Below are positions 1 through 11,284 of a stretch of 64,000 nt of DNA, one piece after another. This DNA is from Anthopleura xanthogrammica. Its lineage: Eukaryota > Cnidaria > Anthozoa > Actiniaria > Actiniidae. The notes under the pieces are model-generated. The model saw only the letters and a program-made list of their open reading frames with translations. It made no database searches and was not told the origin of the DNA. The stretch is taken from positions 142,501 to 206,500 of the forward strand of contig OZ025219.1 in NCBI GenBank assembly GCA_964019055.1, in the 5' to 3' direction. Position 1 is the first letter of the stretch; every line of letters begins with the position of its first letter. The position numbers were made by a program, and so were the translations under genes.

Positions 1-233
1 GGAAATGACGTGTAGCAATGAAATTTTGGGAAGATCATCTTACTTATTGCCAAAGTATTTAAAATATTGAACTATAATTAGCATTCAGTGTACTTTATTC
101 TTATTATATTGAACAGAAGACTTCTACTAAACTCTATAAGTGAGAATGAAGAATTATTGCTTGGCTGAACATATCAAACGATGAATACGGAGTTTTATTT
201 CAAGATAACTTTGATCAAGCGAAATAGTTGATC
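1..233. other. Leader upstream of the first gene
   Basis: No coding feature is visible. The stretch is AT-rich. A sequence resembling an RFX X-box half (TTGCTTGGC) lies at about 157-165, some 70 bases before the first ATG. No TATA box was recognised. Confidence 0.4.
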
Positions 234-1457
234 ATGATGGAACCAGAATACGAGTATAGTGTTTCAGATCTTGGCTTCAGCACCAACGTAACATTGACTG
301 ACTTGAGAGCAAGGAAGGATTTTTGGGAGCTTTGTAATTCAGATGGTCAAGAGGAAACGAAAAGATTCGAAAGGATCAGAGAAAAAAGGGATGACTTTAT
401 TCAAGATCTAAGAGAAAAAAGACATAAGAGATGGGATGAAGGTCACAATATGCCATCAATAACGAATTATAATGAATCTGGTTCACATAATATTGTCAGC
501 GAGAGAAAACTACTAGGAAAGAAGATGAACTTAAAACTATCATCAATGCCTGGAATAATTCTAAATCCCATCGATAAAACCAAATATGAGAAAGCATTAG
601 AAAATATTTTGATTTCAAAGATGAGGAGAGTTGGTATGTTTCCTGAAGACGATGCAGACGATCACGAAGAAGATAGCTTCCTTGAGACTTGGAATTACAA
701 AGACAGAGAACGAGTGATGGAGAAACGGGAAAAAGGGAAAATTGATACAGAACCAAGGCTAGTTTTCTTGAAGAACACAAAGGAAATAATAGGTGTTAAT
801 GGAGGCGAAAAAGTGTTGCCAGCAAATACAATTTTCTCTGATAATTCGGATAAGTGTGCTCAAAACATTAGTGAAAACTTAAGATCTGAGAAAAATAAGC
901 TTCACAAAGCTAAACAACTTTGGGAACGAAAATGGAAATCTTCAGAATATTTTCCCAAGATGCCGATGCGTTGCCAGGCAACCACTTCAAGCAGTGTGAA
1001 GACTTCTAAAATTGCGCGCAAATCAGGTCCAGACCTTTGTGGGGTTTTAGTTTGTAAGAGAGTAAGCGGTGATATGGAAAATCGAAGTGAGCTAGTTAAT
1101 AAAATAATTGAGGACTTGTTTCCGATGGATAATCAATGCCCCGAGCTCACGCAGAAAGAAAATTCTGCCGAAAAACCACATGGGAGTGGAACAGAAACGG
1201 TGCCAGAAGATACCGCAGGACACTCAAAAACAGGACCAGAGGAAGGCTCAAACCATGTTCGACAAATACCAAAGCCTATCAATATCAAGTTGAGGTTAAC
1301 TACACGTGAACGAGGCAAGAGACGACTGGTGACGTCACAACAGGAAGGACTATTGACCAAGAACGGGGATTTGCCTGAACAGACCACAAGTGAGCCATCC
1401 TTAAGCATGGTTTGCTTGAAGAAGCTATTTCCAAACGCTAAGCTGGAGTTGTACTAA
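234..1457 (+). CDS. Intronless charged, mostly disordered protein of unknown function
   Basis: A single open frame of 407 codons. I start at the ATG-ATG pair at 234/237, because an upstream in-frame TTG at 228 is not a plausible animal start. I do not recognise the family. Residues about 25-75 are rich in E, K and R with heptad-like spacing, which suggests a short coiled coil. An acidic patch (DDADDHEED) follows near residue 140. The rest is polar and low in hydrophobic residues, so probably disordered. There is no signal peptide or membrane segment. Near residue 347 it has KPINIKLRL, loosely like the IDIKLP-type motif in three proteins at 11-18 kb. Length, lack of stops and protein-like composition support a real gene, but the function is unknown. 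Confidence 0.6.
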   Translation: MMEPEYEYSVSDLGFSTNVTLTDLRARKDFWELCNSDGQEETKRFERIREKRDDFIQDLREKRHKRWDEGHNMPSITNYNESGSHNIVSERKLLGKKMNLKLSSMPGIILNPIDKTKYEKALENILISKMRRVGMFPEDDADDHEEDSFLETWNYKDRERVMEKREKGKIDTEPRLVFLKNTKEIIGVNGGEKVLPANTIFSDNSDKCAQNISENLRSEKNKLHKAKQLWERKWKSSEYFPKMPMRCQATTSSSVKTSKIARKSGPDLCGVLVCKRVSGDMENRSELVNKIIEDLFPMDNQCPELTQKENSAEKPHGSGTETVPEDTAGHSKTGPEEGSNHVRQIPKPINIKLRLTTRERGKRRLVTSQQEGLLTKNGDLPEQTTSEPSLSMVCLKKLFPNAKLELY

Positions 1458-3052
1458 ACATATCGATAAGAGGGGGAGGGGAAGGGATGTTGGGAGACTC
1501 TAACACCAGTTAACATACACTAAACCTATCAGTAGAGGCCATGCAGTCAGTCTCGCTACCCGTTTACCAGTTCCATCAATGAATGGAATAAATACATGCA
1601 GTTTACGGTTCGTTTTACAAAATTCGCAGGATATGCTGGGCCCTATGAGATTTTTAGTTCTCCTTCAGAAGGCACTGAAAACCGACTTTTGCCAGTTGTA
1701 TTATCCAGTTATCTTTCCCACTCAGTACTGCAGTGACCATTTGGCAAAGGGTAAGACGAAGAACTTATCATTGTCGGTCCAAGTATGGTCATGTGAATGT
1801 TTGTTAGTTTGCGGTCATGCGGACGCGGTACTCCAGTGTGAACTTTGAAGGTCCTCCCGTAACGGCGTTACCGGTACGCACGCAGCGTGCTCTTGTAAAG
1901 GTTCGTTACTCAGTGTCACGCTGGCGGACTGACTGTCAGAACTCGAAAAGGTCAAACTAAAACCATCTCGCTTACAAAATAAGGCGTATGTTAATTTGTA
2001 CTTGGTTTCCAAGAAAAACTAAGTCATTATGCGAAAATGCGAAATCGTTAAGAATATTCAGTAAGAGCAGTATATTTTAAGAATATACCAAATTTTAGAA
2101 TTGCAGATTTGAAAGTAAGGTCCAAGGGTACGGAAAATTCTAGAAATCAATATCATTTCACTCTTCAAAGCTTTCAAAGCCATTAACCACAACAGCTCAA
2201 CAAATTCGAAGGAATTCCGCATATTCCAAGAAACATAAAGTGAGTATTATAAGCTAGTTAAATATTGCGTTAATGGCTGTGTTGGTGTTGCCGAATTTCA
2301 TGCTTAAATCCGGCAAAACCCCAAATTGCGAAGGCGAAAGTTTGAACTTAAGCAATTGCGGGGAACCAAGAATACGCTGGTAAACTTCTGACTCAGAACC
2401 AAACAGCAAAAAGTTGAAATAATTCGAATAAAAGCAAGTGCTTATAAAAATAAGACTGCAGGGAGAATTTAATTTAGATTTCCAATTTTTAATTTCTTGC
2501 CATTAATTAAGTTTTCGTTTCTGTCGTCCAAAGAAAAATATCGTTTTTCTAAAACGATCCAAGTATTGAAAGTGTAAATACGTATTGTAAACAGATATGG
2601 TTCCGTCATTGGGAAAAGTATTCGATAATATTTGATCAAAAGTGCCTTGAATGCTGTGTTCGCAGCCTGAGTCAACAGATTCCTACGGGTTGGTAAATAT
2701 TTATGGGTTTTCTTATCAGCTTTTCCACATATTTATAACTTTTACTGTAAAGTAAAACGGCGTAAATACTGTTATATTGAAGACTTTTATTTCACTTTCA
2801 AAGCAAGTAATAATGAAAGGCTGTTTTGATAGGAATAGAGTATTCTGTCAAGAAGATGTCAACAAATTAAGGCTTGGGCTGAAAAGGAAGTGATAACCAT
2901 AACACTTTTGAAGAAAAACAAGGAATAATAAACTTTGCCAAACAGCTGAACAAACTTACTTAAGTTAGATATTGGACAACCCAAGGAATACAACACGAAA
3001 TTCAGGTTAAACCTTATTCAAGTCTGTATTGAAGATCTAATATAAAGGAACT
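1458..3052. other. Intergenic, no gene recognised
   Basis: About 1.6 kb of AT-rich sequence with only short open frames of random composition. No repeat, RNA gene or clear promoter element was recognised. Confidence 0.4.
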
Positions 3053-4015
3053 ATGTTTGGTGACAACATCTGTGGTAATATATCTGCTCCTACAAGCTTA
3101 TCTTACACTTCTGCAAGCCTTTCCATCCTCATCGCCCTCACAAGCATAGCGGGGAACCTACTTGTTATTTTGGCCGTTCTTGTTGACCCTAACAAAGATT
3201 TAAGATCTCCGTTCAACTATTTCGTCAGCAACCTTGCCTTCGCAGATCTGATTGTTGGATGTGTAGTAGCCCCTATTTCCGTTATCTTCCATATTTGTGA
3301 AGGTCTTGGAGTACACACAATTGTTCCTATAAAAGTCCTACATTTAACCTTCTTCATTACCTGTACAGCATCGTTACTCAGCCTTGCTGCACTGGCAGTC
3401 GATCGGTATCTGGCAATAACATCACCTTTGGAATATCGCACTAAGCTGAGCACCAACCGAGTCATAATCGCTTCAGGTACTATCTGGATTTTTGCTATCG
3501 GGTTTTCCTTCATCTATCTCGAAAGTGGATACATCCTATATACCTTTGTGTTCGCCCACACAACAATTGTATTCACTTTCATCGTTTTATTATTCACGTA
3601 TCTCAAGATTTTTTTAAGTTTTCGATCTCAGGTTCAAAACTGGGAAAACCTTGCCGAGACAAGTGAAGACAACCAGGCAACAAAACGAGCTGTGAAGTGG
3701 GAAAAGAAGATCACAAAAACATTTCTGATCATGTTAGCATTATTCATGGCCTGTTATGCTCCATCATGTATCTTTGTGTATATCATGAATCTTTGTACCA
3801 GTTGTAGTTGTGTGCTGGTTCACGTGTCACGTGACATGCAGATCATGTTCGTCATGGCCAACTCGAGCATGAATCCCTTCGTTTATGGCTGGAGGTTGGA
3901 GAATTATCGCAGAGCCTTCAAGAGAATACTAACATGCCGTTGGTTTGTAAGGAAAATACGAAGTTTGTCGCGATCGGTGTTGAATATCAGTGAGCGACAG
4001 GACAGTAGCAGCTAA
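3053..4015 (+). CDS. Class A GPCR, melanocortin/MECA-like, single exon
   Basis: A 320-residue seven-helix receptor with a short N terminus carrying one N-glycosylation sequon (N9). Visible landmarks are N35 (1.50), D65 (2.50), DRY 117-119, W145 (4.50) and NPFVY 274-278. It lacks the helix-3 cysteine (3.25) and the helix-5 proline (5.50), has a very short second extracellular loop, and has Tyr for the toggle Trp in CYAP 234-237. Position 3.32 is Phe, so it is not an amine receptor. The third extracellular loop holds CTSCSC (248-253), shared in pattern with the receptors at 5.9 and 38.8 kb. Missing 3.25 and 5.50 residues with a cysteine-rich third loop recall melanocortin receptors, but the ligand is unknown. 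It would sit in the plasma membrane and signal through G proteins. The ATG opens an N terminus matching its paralogues. Confidence 0.9.
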   Translation: MFGDNICGNISAPTSLSYTSASLSILIALTSIAGNLLVILAVLVDPNKDLRSPFNYFVSNLAFADLIVGCVVAPISVIFHICEGLGVHTIVPIKVLHLTFFITCTASLLSLAALAVDRYLAITSPLEYRTKLSTNRVIIASGTIWIFAIGFSFIYLESGYILYTFVFAHTTIVFTFIVLLFTYLKIFLSFRSQVQNWENLAETSEDNQATKRAVKWEKKITKTFLIMLALFMACYAPSCIFVYIMNLCTSCSCVLVHVSRDMQIMFVMANSSMNPFVYGWRLENYRRAFKRILTCRWFVRKIRSLSRSVLNISERQDSSS

Positions 4016-4524
4016 ATGGCTTTTACGTGACGTCATACCCAGTAAGACATTTACGTTAACTGGCGGACTCCTTGCTCGTGCGAAGTGAATAGTAAAATGC
4101 CACGCTCAACAACTATCCTTGAAGGACAAGAGAGGGCAGCAGGTCCTTGCCCATGTTTAAGTCACTGATATACGCTTATCATATGTATATACTTACTTAC
4201 TGCCCATAATGCCTAGCTGGCATGTAGGGCAGCAACACAGGATGAATACAGTTGTAACGTTTTCCTTTGTTGCTGTTTCCGTAACATACATGTTTTTTAC
4301 AAGACAGGGTTGTTAGCCCTGTGCTCAACCCCCTAACCTGGAGGACCATTATATGTATATATGTATGCATAAAAATTTCAGCTTAAGAAAACGAATAATT
4401 GAAAATGGGAAAAATGATCAACCTTTCCTCTTTTCTCCTTTCCATTCTCAGTGCTTTCCCCTCTAAATGCCTTGTATAAATAAATCCCTTTTTTATGTAG
4501 ATAGTCTTCATGTATCTGTCATGT

Positions 4525-4620
4525 ATCATACATATCAATGTACCAGTATTTACTTATCATGTACATATCAATGTACCAGTATTTACTTATCATGTACATA
4601 TCAATGTACCAGTATTTACT
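4525..4620. repeat. 33-bp tandem repeat, about 2.9 copies
   Basis: The unit contains CATATCAATGTACCAGTATT and is repeated nearly perfectly. It is downstream of the first GPCR and non-coding. Confidence 0.85.
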
Positions 4621-4810
4621 CTTTGTCAATTGACTAACCAGATTTAGATGCTAAGCAAGAAATGGAACGTTATTTATTTGATTGAAATCATGAATCCCAA
4701 ACGAAACAAGCTAAAAAAATAGTCTCTACTCTAGCCTCATTTCATGTTAGCCATCACTACTCAATCAAAGTGGGTAATAATACTTTAATGTGCGGGTCAT
4801 AAAAGTTAAA

Positions 4811-4974
4811 TATACGCAATAATACATACATTAGTCCATTCTTGGAGAGTTTATACGCAATAATACATACATTAGTCCATTCTTGGAGAGTTTATACGCA
4901 ATAATACATACATTAGTCCATTCTTGGAGAGTTTATACGCAATAATACATACATTAGTCCATTCTTGGAGAGTT
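4811..4974. repeat. 41-bp tandem repeat, four identical copies
   Basis: Copies begin at 4811, 4852, 4893 and 4934 with TATACGCAATAATACATACA. All four read the same, so the array is young or recently homogenised. Confidence 0.95.
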
Positions 4975-5340
4975 TATAGATGAGTATGATTGTATAGGCA
5001 ATTAGTAGGAGCTTCCAATACATTTTTAATTTATTGGTTTATCGTTATAACAGACGTTCTTAAATACAGGTGCAAATAACTGAACAGCTTCTTTCTGTAA
5101 TAATATATGCCATATTCTTATTTAAATAAAGCATGAAATAGATTGCCAGCATTGATTCCATACATTGTCTTGATGCATAAAATGTTTATCTGAAATATCA
5201 TTAAAATTTACCGTCGATACTTAGTAAACTTTTTGTTTTGCATGATAAAGAGAGAAATAAGAAAATGAAAGAAGGAAAGGTGAACGAGTTTGTTTTGAAT
5301 ATTATCAAAAGCATTGTACGTTGTGGATTTAGTTGTTCTG

Positions 5341-5493
5341 ATAGACCTCTTTTCCCTTGAGTATCATTCCTTTGTTTGGATGCAAATGAAACAAAGAACC
5401 CCATTCTCAAAGGACTGACACGTGGTCTGAAATGGGCAAAAAAAAAAAACGCCCAAGCTAAAGAGGTCTTTAGTTCAGATTGGGCATTATGAG
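5341..5493. mobile_element. Probable non-autonomous foldback element (MITE) copy
   Basis: Begins ATAGACCTCTTTTCCC, contains CTTTGTTTGGATGCAAATG, then CACGTGGTCTGAAATGGG, and ends near AGAGGTCTTT, giving opposed AGACCT/AGGTCT ends. Very similar words occur in two introns of the P450 gene (41.9 and 42.5 kb), which suggests a dispersed family. Borders are approximate and no target duplication was identified. Confidence 0.45.
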
Positions 5494-5911
5494 TTGAGAA
5501 AAAATATATATATAATATATAAAAAAAATATATATATATACTATTACAACCAACATGCTACTCGTGAGACAAAAAATAGCAAAAAAAGCATGATCAGGGT
5601 TCATACATGAGAATTTCCAAAACTTTTCCAAAACTTTCCAAAGCCCTTTGACTCAGATTTCCAAAACCACACATAGCACAAAAATAAAGCCAAAGTCATG
5701 GATCTGAAACATCCAACATACATTTACCAATATGCAAAACAATACTTTACGACGAAATCAATTCTTTTAATCAATTTTCCAAGGTCCTGGAAAAAATCCA
5801 TTATCAATTTCCAGAACTTTCCAAGACTTTCCAAAAACTGTACAAACCCTGATACAGCACCTTTGTCCTTGGGAATAGCACAAATTGAGTCTTAGGGTAT
5901 AACAGCTGCAC

Positions 5912-6913
5912 CTATTCACTTTGTGAACATTTTGGAGCAATTTGAGCAGAGCTTTCTCCTGTGGAAGAATTAATAAATTCCAATCTAAAAGACTGGAACC
6001 TGCCCCTTAAACAAGTGCACTGTAGCATCTTCTTGAATGCTTTTCTGAAATTCTCAAATCTTACTGCATAAAGAAAGGGATTAATACTAGAGTTAGAAAG
6101 AATGAGAACAAAGTGAATATCCCTTGCCCAGTGGATTAAGACACAACTACATGTACTGCACAAATTTGTGATGTAGATAAAGATGCAAGCTGGAAAGTAA
6201 CAACCAAGGAAAAATACCAGCATTATGAGAAAAGTCTTGGTGACTTTTTGTTCCCATCTGACAGCCTGACGCTTAGCAAAGTTGTCTTCATTCTTTGCAT
6301 CATTTATGTTGTCCCACTGTTCAACTTGTGCTCTAAAAACTTTGAATATCTTCTTATATGTAAAGAGCATCACAAAGAAAGAAAATAAGATAATAGTATG
6401 AAAGAAAATGAATGAAAACATGAGGTAACCAGTTACAAGATACAAAAATGAAAATGCAACAGAGAAAACCCAGATTCCAAGAGACACAAACCCTGCTCTT
6501 TTGGGATTGAGTTTAGTCCTGTAAGACATTGGTGAAGTGATAGCAAGATATCTGTCAAAGGTAAGAGCAGCAAGACTTAGCACAGATGCTGAACTAGTCA
6601 TGAAGTAAGTCACATGTATATAATTCAAACTAGCAGGATACTTGCCTTGCAATCCTTCACTATAATGATACACTACACCTAGTGGATCAACTACGAGTCC
6701 CACTAACAAGTCTGCCACAGCTAGATTGGCAACAAAGTAATTGAAAGGTGATTTTAGATCATGATATGGGTCCACAAAGATGGCAAGTAATACCAGTAAG
6801 TTACCACTGACTGTAAGTAGAGTCAGTGGGATGAAAATGGATCCTGTAGTGAATGAAATATAACTGGGAGGGATGGTCATGTTGACGCATGGATATTCAC
6901 CAAATAAGGACAT
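5912..6913 (-). CDS. Class A GPCR, melanocortin/MECA-like, single exon
   Basis: A 333-residue receptor when started at the ATG at 6913. The frame remains open to a TTG at 6961, but the chosen Met gives an N terminus (MSLFGEYPC) matching the paralogue at 3053. Landmarks are N38 (1.50), D68 (2.50), DRY 120-122, CYFP 238-241 in place of CWxP, NPFLY 278-282, and CSTCSC 252-257 in the third extracellular loop. N11 is a glycosylation sequon. It lacks Cys 3.25 and Pro 5.50. It is tail to tail with the receptor at 3053-4015 and similar along its whole length, so the two look like an inverted local duplication. Membrane receptor with unknown ligand. The frame is intact with no sign of decay. Confidence 0.9.
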   Translation of the reverse strand: MSLFGEYPCVNMTIPPSYISFTTGSIFIPLTLLTVSGNLLVLLAIFVDPYHDLKSPFNYFVANLAVADLLVGLVVDPLGVVYHYSEGLQGKYPASLNYIHVTYFMTSSASVLSLAALTFDRYLAITSPMSYRTKLNPKRAGFVSLGIWVFSVAFSFLYLVTGYLMFSFIFFHTIILFSFFVMLFTYKKIFKVFRAQVEQWDNINDAKNEDNFAKRQAVRWEQKVTKTFLIMLVFFLGCYFPACIFIYITNLCSTCSCVLIHWARDIHFVLILSNSSINPFLYAVRFENFRKAFKKMLQCTCLRGRFQSFRLEFINSSTGESSAQIAPKCSQSE

Positions 6914-7875
6914 TTTGAAATTGAAGGAAAGATAAAAAAGTGAGAACAGTTGAAATACCAATAAATAAAAAAGCAGTATGCTTTCTTACTAAAATAATCT
7001 ACAAAATTTGCAAAATTAATACCGGCCTAATATGTGCTTATCATAATGATTATTATAAATAATTTACACTTCTTGCTCAAAGTTCTTTGCTTAAATACAG
7101 ATCAAGTTGTTCCTGAAGTTTACTGGTCGATTTTTTCTCCTTTTCCCTTCTTTTTGTTCTTCTTTTATTAGCTTGATTCCTGATTATTATATGAGCCAAA
7201 AAATATGTGCTTGCCTGGTATTATTCATGCTTCCATTTCTCTCCCATTTTTTCTTTGGATTTTCTTGGCTTTTCTCCTGAATTTTATTCACTTGATTGTA
7301 AAACAGGAATACCATGGAACTGGTTTAGCCTTGTATTTTAAGACACCTGTAACCAAATTAAAAAAAACCATGCTTTAAGTGGCATAAAATACTAAAAGAA
7401 TATTAGTTCATGGATAAAATTAATTAACTCAACTTTGATCTGATCTTTAAAAGATACAATAATGAAGAAGGCTATATTTTTATCTTAAATTTCATGTTAA
7501 ATTTGCAATGGGTATTAATTTGTCTGGATGTGAAGCAATTACGCTACTAGGTACCATACTTAAATGCATTTCTTTTGCCAAGGCTATTAATTATTCATTA
7601 TAGTATGATCTTTTTTGAAACTGAACTGCATTGACTAGCTGCATGATTTTATTTCCAATCACTAAAAAAGCTTTCTACATTCTGATGCTTTAGATGATAT
7701 GTGCACTCAAGTAACTACAGTAACAAAATATATTTGAGGGAAGTTTGGACATTGGAAATTTAGGGGGGAAAAGTCCAGCTAGTACCTGATTATATAACAT
7801 TTAATACTAAAATGTTTTCTGCTACATTTCTCTATTAGTATACCTGCAACTTTAGATCTTCTGGATTTGAATATA

Positions 7876-8393
7876 CAGTGGAACACCGCTCTATGGCCAC
7901 CCGCTTAATACAGCCACCTGGTTATTACGGACAGTTTTGTAGGTCCCAACGAAATATGCATACATCTTCTATTAAATTTACCCGCTTTAAATACAGACAC
8001 CAGTTAATACGGCCAACAGCCACTTTTCTGTGACCCGATTGACAGGCTGCCATACAAAGTTAACCTCATATTACGGAAACTGGTTATCTACACTGTATAT
8101 ATTTAACTGTCACCATCAGGTGTTAGCGGCGTTAGTGAATGAAAGCTTTCTTCAGCCTAAATATGATTGATGACTGTGTTCCGTCCATTTTTTGACCTTT
8201 CATGATGTTAGTTGAACACTAACAAAGTTTTCAAAAGCATGGCATTTCACTTTTTTGTCTTTTTAGATGTCTATATATATGTTTTACTGCAATAAATGCT
8301 TGTTGGCTTGTTTCTCTCTGAAGAAGTTTGTCAGACATTGTATACTTTATTTAGACCTGTCCCTTTGGTGGCCGTATTCACCGGGTTCCACTG
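7876..8393. mobile_element. Pogo/Tc1-mariner-like MITE
   Basis: Starts CAGTGGAACACCGCTC and ends with the reverse complement of CAGTGGAACCCGGTGAA. It is flanked on both sides by TA (7874-7875 and 8394-8395), the target duplication of Tc1/mariner-pogo elements. Short internal words such as GGCCACC and TTACGG recur in both orientations. At about 518 bp it has no transposase frame, so it is non-autonomous. Confidence 0.75.
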
Positions 8394-9654
8394 TACTATA
8401 AATTACAAAAAGTCAATTGATTTTTTTAAACTAACTTCTACCATCTTTAATTTCATGGATAAATACAATGTGCTAAGGTCTCACCAGACAGGCTTTTTTT
8501 TTCTTGGTTTTAAATTCAGTCTATAAGATGTAGCTTCAAGCAAACACTGGCTAGGACTTAGATTATGATCTGTATTCTTCTTGCATACACAAGTTGTAAA
8601 CTAAAACAGACTAGCTGGCCACTGCTCTACTAACTAGACACAATAGCTGAATTTTTTTATTATTTTGTAATTGCTTTTATTTAGTGTCAGTGCTAATGAA
8701 AAATATGGCTTGGCATTTTCTCATTTCACCAAATATTACCGAATCGCAGACTTGCATGGTCATATAACAATAATTCAGTATGCCAGGCATTTTTTTTCTC
8801 AACAAGCACTGAGGAATTTTTCTCTTCTAAGGCTCAGAATTTCTTTGAACTTGTATTCATATACTGAGCAGGTGAGATTTAAGTAAAAGTAATCATATGC
8901 AATATTTTATTAAAAATATGTTAACTATATTTTCTAGTTATTATACATTTTATTAAATTTAAGTCACATAAGTAATATGTGTAAATTACTAAGTCTTGTG
9001 CTTGTATTGAGTAAATATCCCATCCACTGAATATGCAATATATTCTGAAATCTCTTTTTAAGAAAATTGTACATTTTTAAAACAACATTCTAAACTTGTA
9101 AAAGAAATAACATTAGGCTTAAGGTTTCAATAAGTCAATATGATAAATCATAATGTGAAGCTGACCTGTATGTTAAATAAATTGAAGCCCTAAAGATATT
9201 TTAGTTATTATCATTGTACTTGTATATGTGTCACAGGGCCCCTGTTGATAGTAGAGGTGTAAGCCACTGATTGGACTACCTTATAGTTTATTTCTTTTTA
9301 AATAAATTAAAGGTTTCTATCTTCTATCTATTTAGTGTAAACAATTAGTCAGGTAATACAATTATTGAACTGCATGAAACCCCTGCAGAAGTTCATCAAA
9401 TAAAATTTCACTTGTCATTTTGTTGACTTTGTACAAGTGAGCATCACTATAATAGTCTAATATGAAATATGGAGTGGGCTAGGGAGTAATGATACACCTG
9501 CCAAATTTAGAATTCAATTTCATTTTCATTTCTTTTCAAGTACAAGGCAAGAAAAAACAAAGCATATTGATCATCAAAAATTATATTATAATTGTTCCAT
9601 GTCAGGATGAAATTAAAAACTAAGAAAAAAACTTTTGCAGCTAAATAGTTCATT

Positions 9655-9780
9655 GATGCAGGGCTGTAGCAGGGGGAGTGGCCTGGGGGCCAGGCCCCCC
9701 AATAATTTAGGTCGGTTACTAATACATAGGGCATGTTTTAGAATATAGCACCCCCAATATGTTTGGGGTCTGAAATGGAC
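9655..9780. mobile_element. Possible DNA-transposon fragment
   Basis: GGGGGCCAGGCCCCCC at about 9685-9700 is a perfect short palindrome beside GTAGCAGGGGGAG. Such G-rich words are common at ends of hAT-type elements in invertebrates. No second end or target duplication was found, so the call is weak. Confidence 0.25.
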
Positions 9781-11000
9781 AATTTGCATACAAAGCTATT
9801 AGGTCTATAAAACTAATATCTGGGTATTATTTAAGTATTAATGTATTTTAAATTTATGCAAGTTGTGTAAGAGGTTTTAATAATTAATTAATAACGTATG
9901 TCGGAAGTATTGATGATAAACCTCTACTTACAGGATATGAAAGAGAAATTTTCGATTTAGCTGAAGCGAAAGTGTGCCTACATGTATGTAGTCTAAAGCC
10001 CCATTCACACCAACTAACTTGATATTTATTATTAATTAAAATTTTTATCTATCGCATTTCCTTCGTCGTTTGGCTGCCATCTTTCATACAGGGTTAAAAA
10101 CTACATCCCCAAAGTAGTTTAGTTAAAGAAGATTTGAATGTCGTTTGGTTAGGCGTACAGGCTGAGGGAAAGGCACCCGTTCAACTAAACAACCTTTACA
10201 GTAAACATGTTTAAAGGTCCGGTGTGAATGGGGTATAAGTAAGACTACGTTGAGTTCAAGCTTAATTTTATAAGCCCAATAAATTAACCCTTTTAAAAAA
10301 GTATGATTGAGAAAAGCTTTCACGACACAAATATACGTAATTTCTACGTGTTCAAGAGTCCCTAAATAAGAAAATTTTAAGAAAAAATTATGAAATCTTC
10401 ACGTTATTTGGATAAGGAAATAGCACACGCTTGAGCAACTCTTCAGCGAACTACAATAAAAATTCAATTTAATAAGAACTTACTGCTAAAATACTTACTT
10501 TTAGACTCGAAAATGTTATATCTTGTCTTGATAACTTTCAGTTTCTTGTCCAGTAAACAGGGCTAAAGCTGGCTGACTTGACACTTTATAATCTTTCTTC
10601 CGCAACTGTTTGAAATGCGCTCTTCTCGGATTCTTTGCATTCTTTTAGTGATGAGCTTCCTGTGGTTTCTAGAGAGAGTGGGAACTGAGGCGACCGGAAA
10701 TTATCCCCAAAAAACATTTAAAACAATTTTTTCTTGGAAAATAAACTGTTAAGGTCGAATTATTTAGTCAAGTAAGGAAGCCGAAGCAAGAAAAGGAGAT
10801 TACCATGGCAACCCTAAAAATTTTGCTCAAAATTTTGAGCTTCAGTAAGATATTCTCAAAAACTTCTGACCACGCTTTTGACTTTAATACTCAGTTATTT
10901 CAACAACAAAAAAGAAGGTTGGTGAAGGTTTTGTTATATGCTGTAAGTTGTTTACAGCCAAGCTTGAATGTCAGACTAAAAGGAAATTTTGGCAAAATTA

Positions 11001-11067
11001 AGAGAGAGCGAGAGAGCGAGAGAGCGAGAGAGCGAGAGAGCGAGATAGCGAGATAGCGAGAGAGAGG
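11001..11067. repeat. GAGAGC microsatellite
   Basis: An imperfect run of GAGAGC / GAGATAGC units, about 67 bp, non-coding. Confidence 0.9.
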
Positions 11068-11284
11068 TAAAGAGGAAGCTACTGATTTTAGGTAACAGCC
11101 GCGGCACCCCCCTCCCCCCAGATCATGCTGGATCCGCCACTGTTGACACACTGATAGATGATACATTTAGGCAAGTCAGTGAAGAAAGTTGCATTTTTAG
11201 TTATGATCAACTATATTTTTGCAGTTAATTCAGTTCCCAAACGGGTATCTAAAAAGCAATAACATTTTTTTAAATGTCTAGGAT

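Larger units (their letters stand above)
4016..5911. other. Intergenic between two convergent GPCR genes
   Basis: A possible poly(A) signal AATAAA for the upstream receptor lies at 4479-4484. The stretch then holds a 33-bp and a 41-bp tandem repeat, one probable MITE copy, an AT-rich run near 5505-5545, and a segment at 5615-5850 with many TTTCCAAAACTTT-like words. No gene was recognised. Confidence 0.5.
6914..11284. other. 4.4 kb intergenic region
   Basis: Contains the pogo-like MITE at 7876-8393, a GAGAGC microsatellite at 11001-11067, and two G/C-rich patches (about 9660-9705 and 11096-11145) resembling ends of DNA transposons. The remaining short open frames have random composition. No gene was recognised. 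Confidence 0.5.

Noticed and set aside
228..233. TTG start at 228 for the first gene, and similar TTG starts at 6961 and 17683
   Set aside because: Animal genes overwhelmingly start at ATG; an in-frame ATG follows closely in each case.
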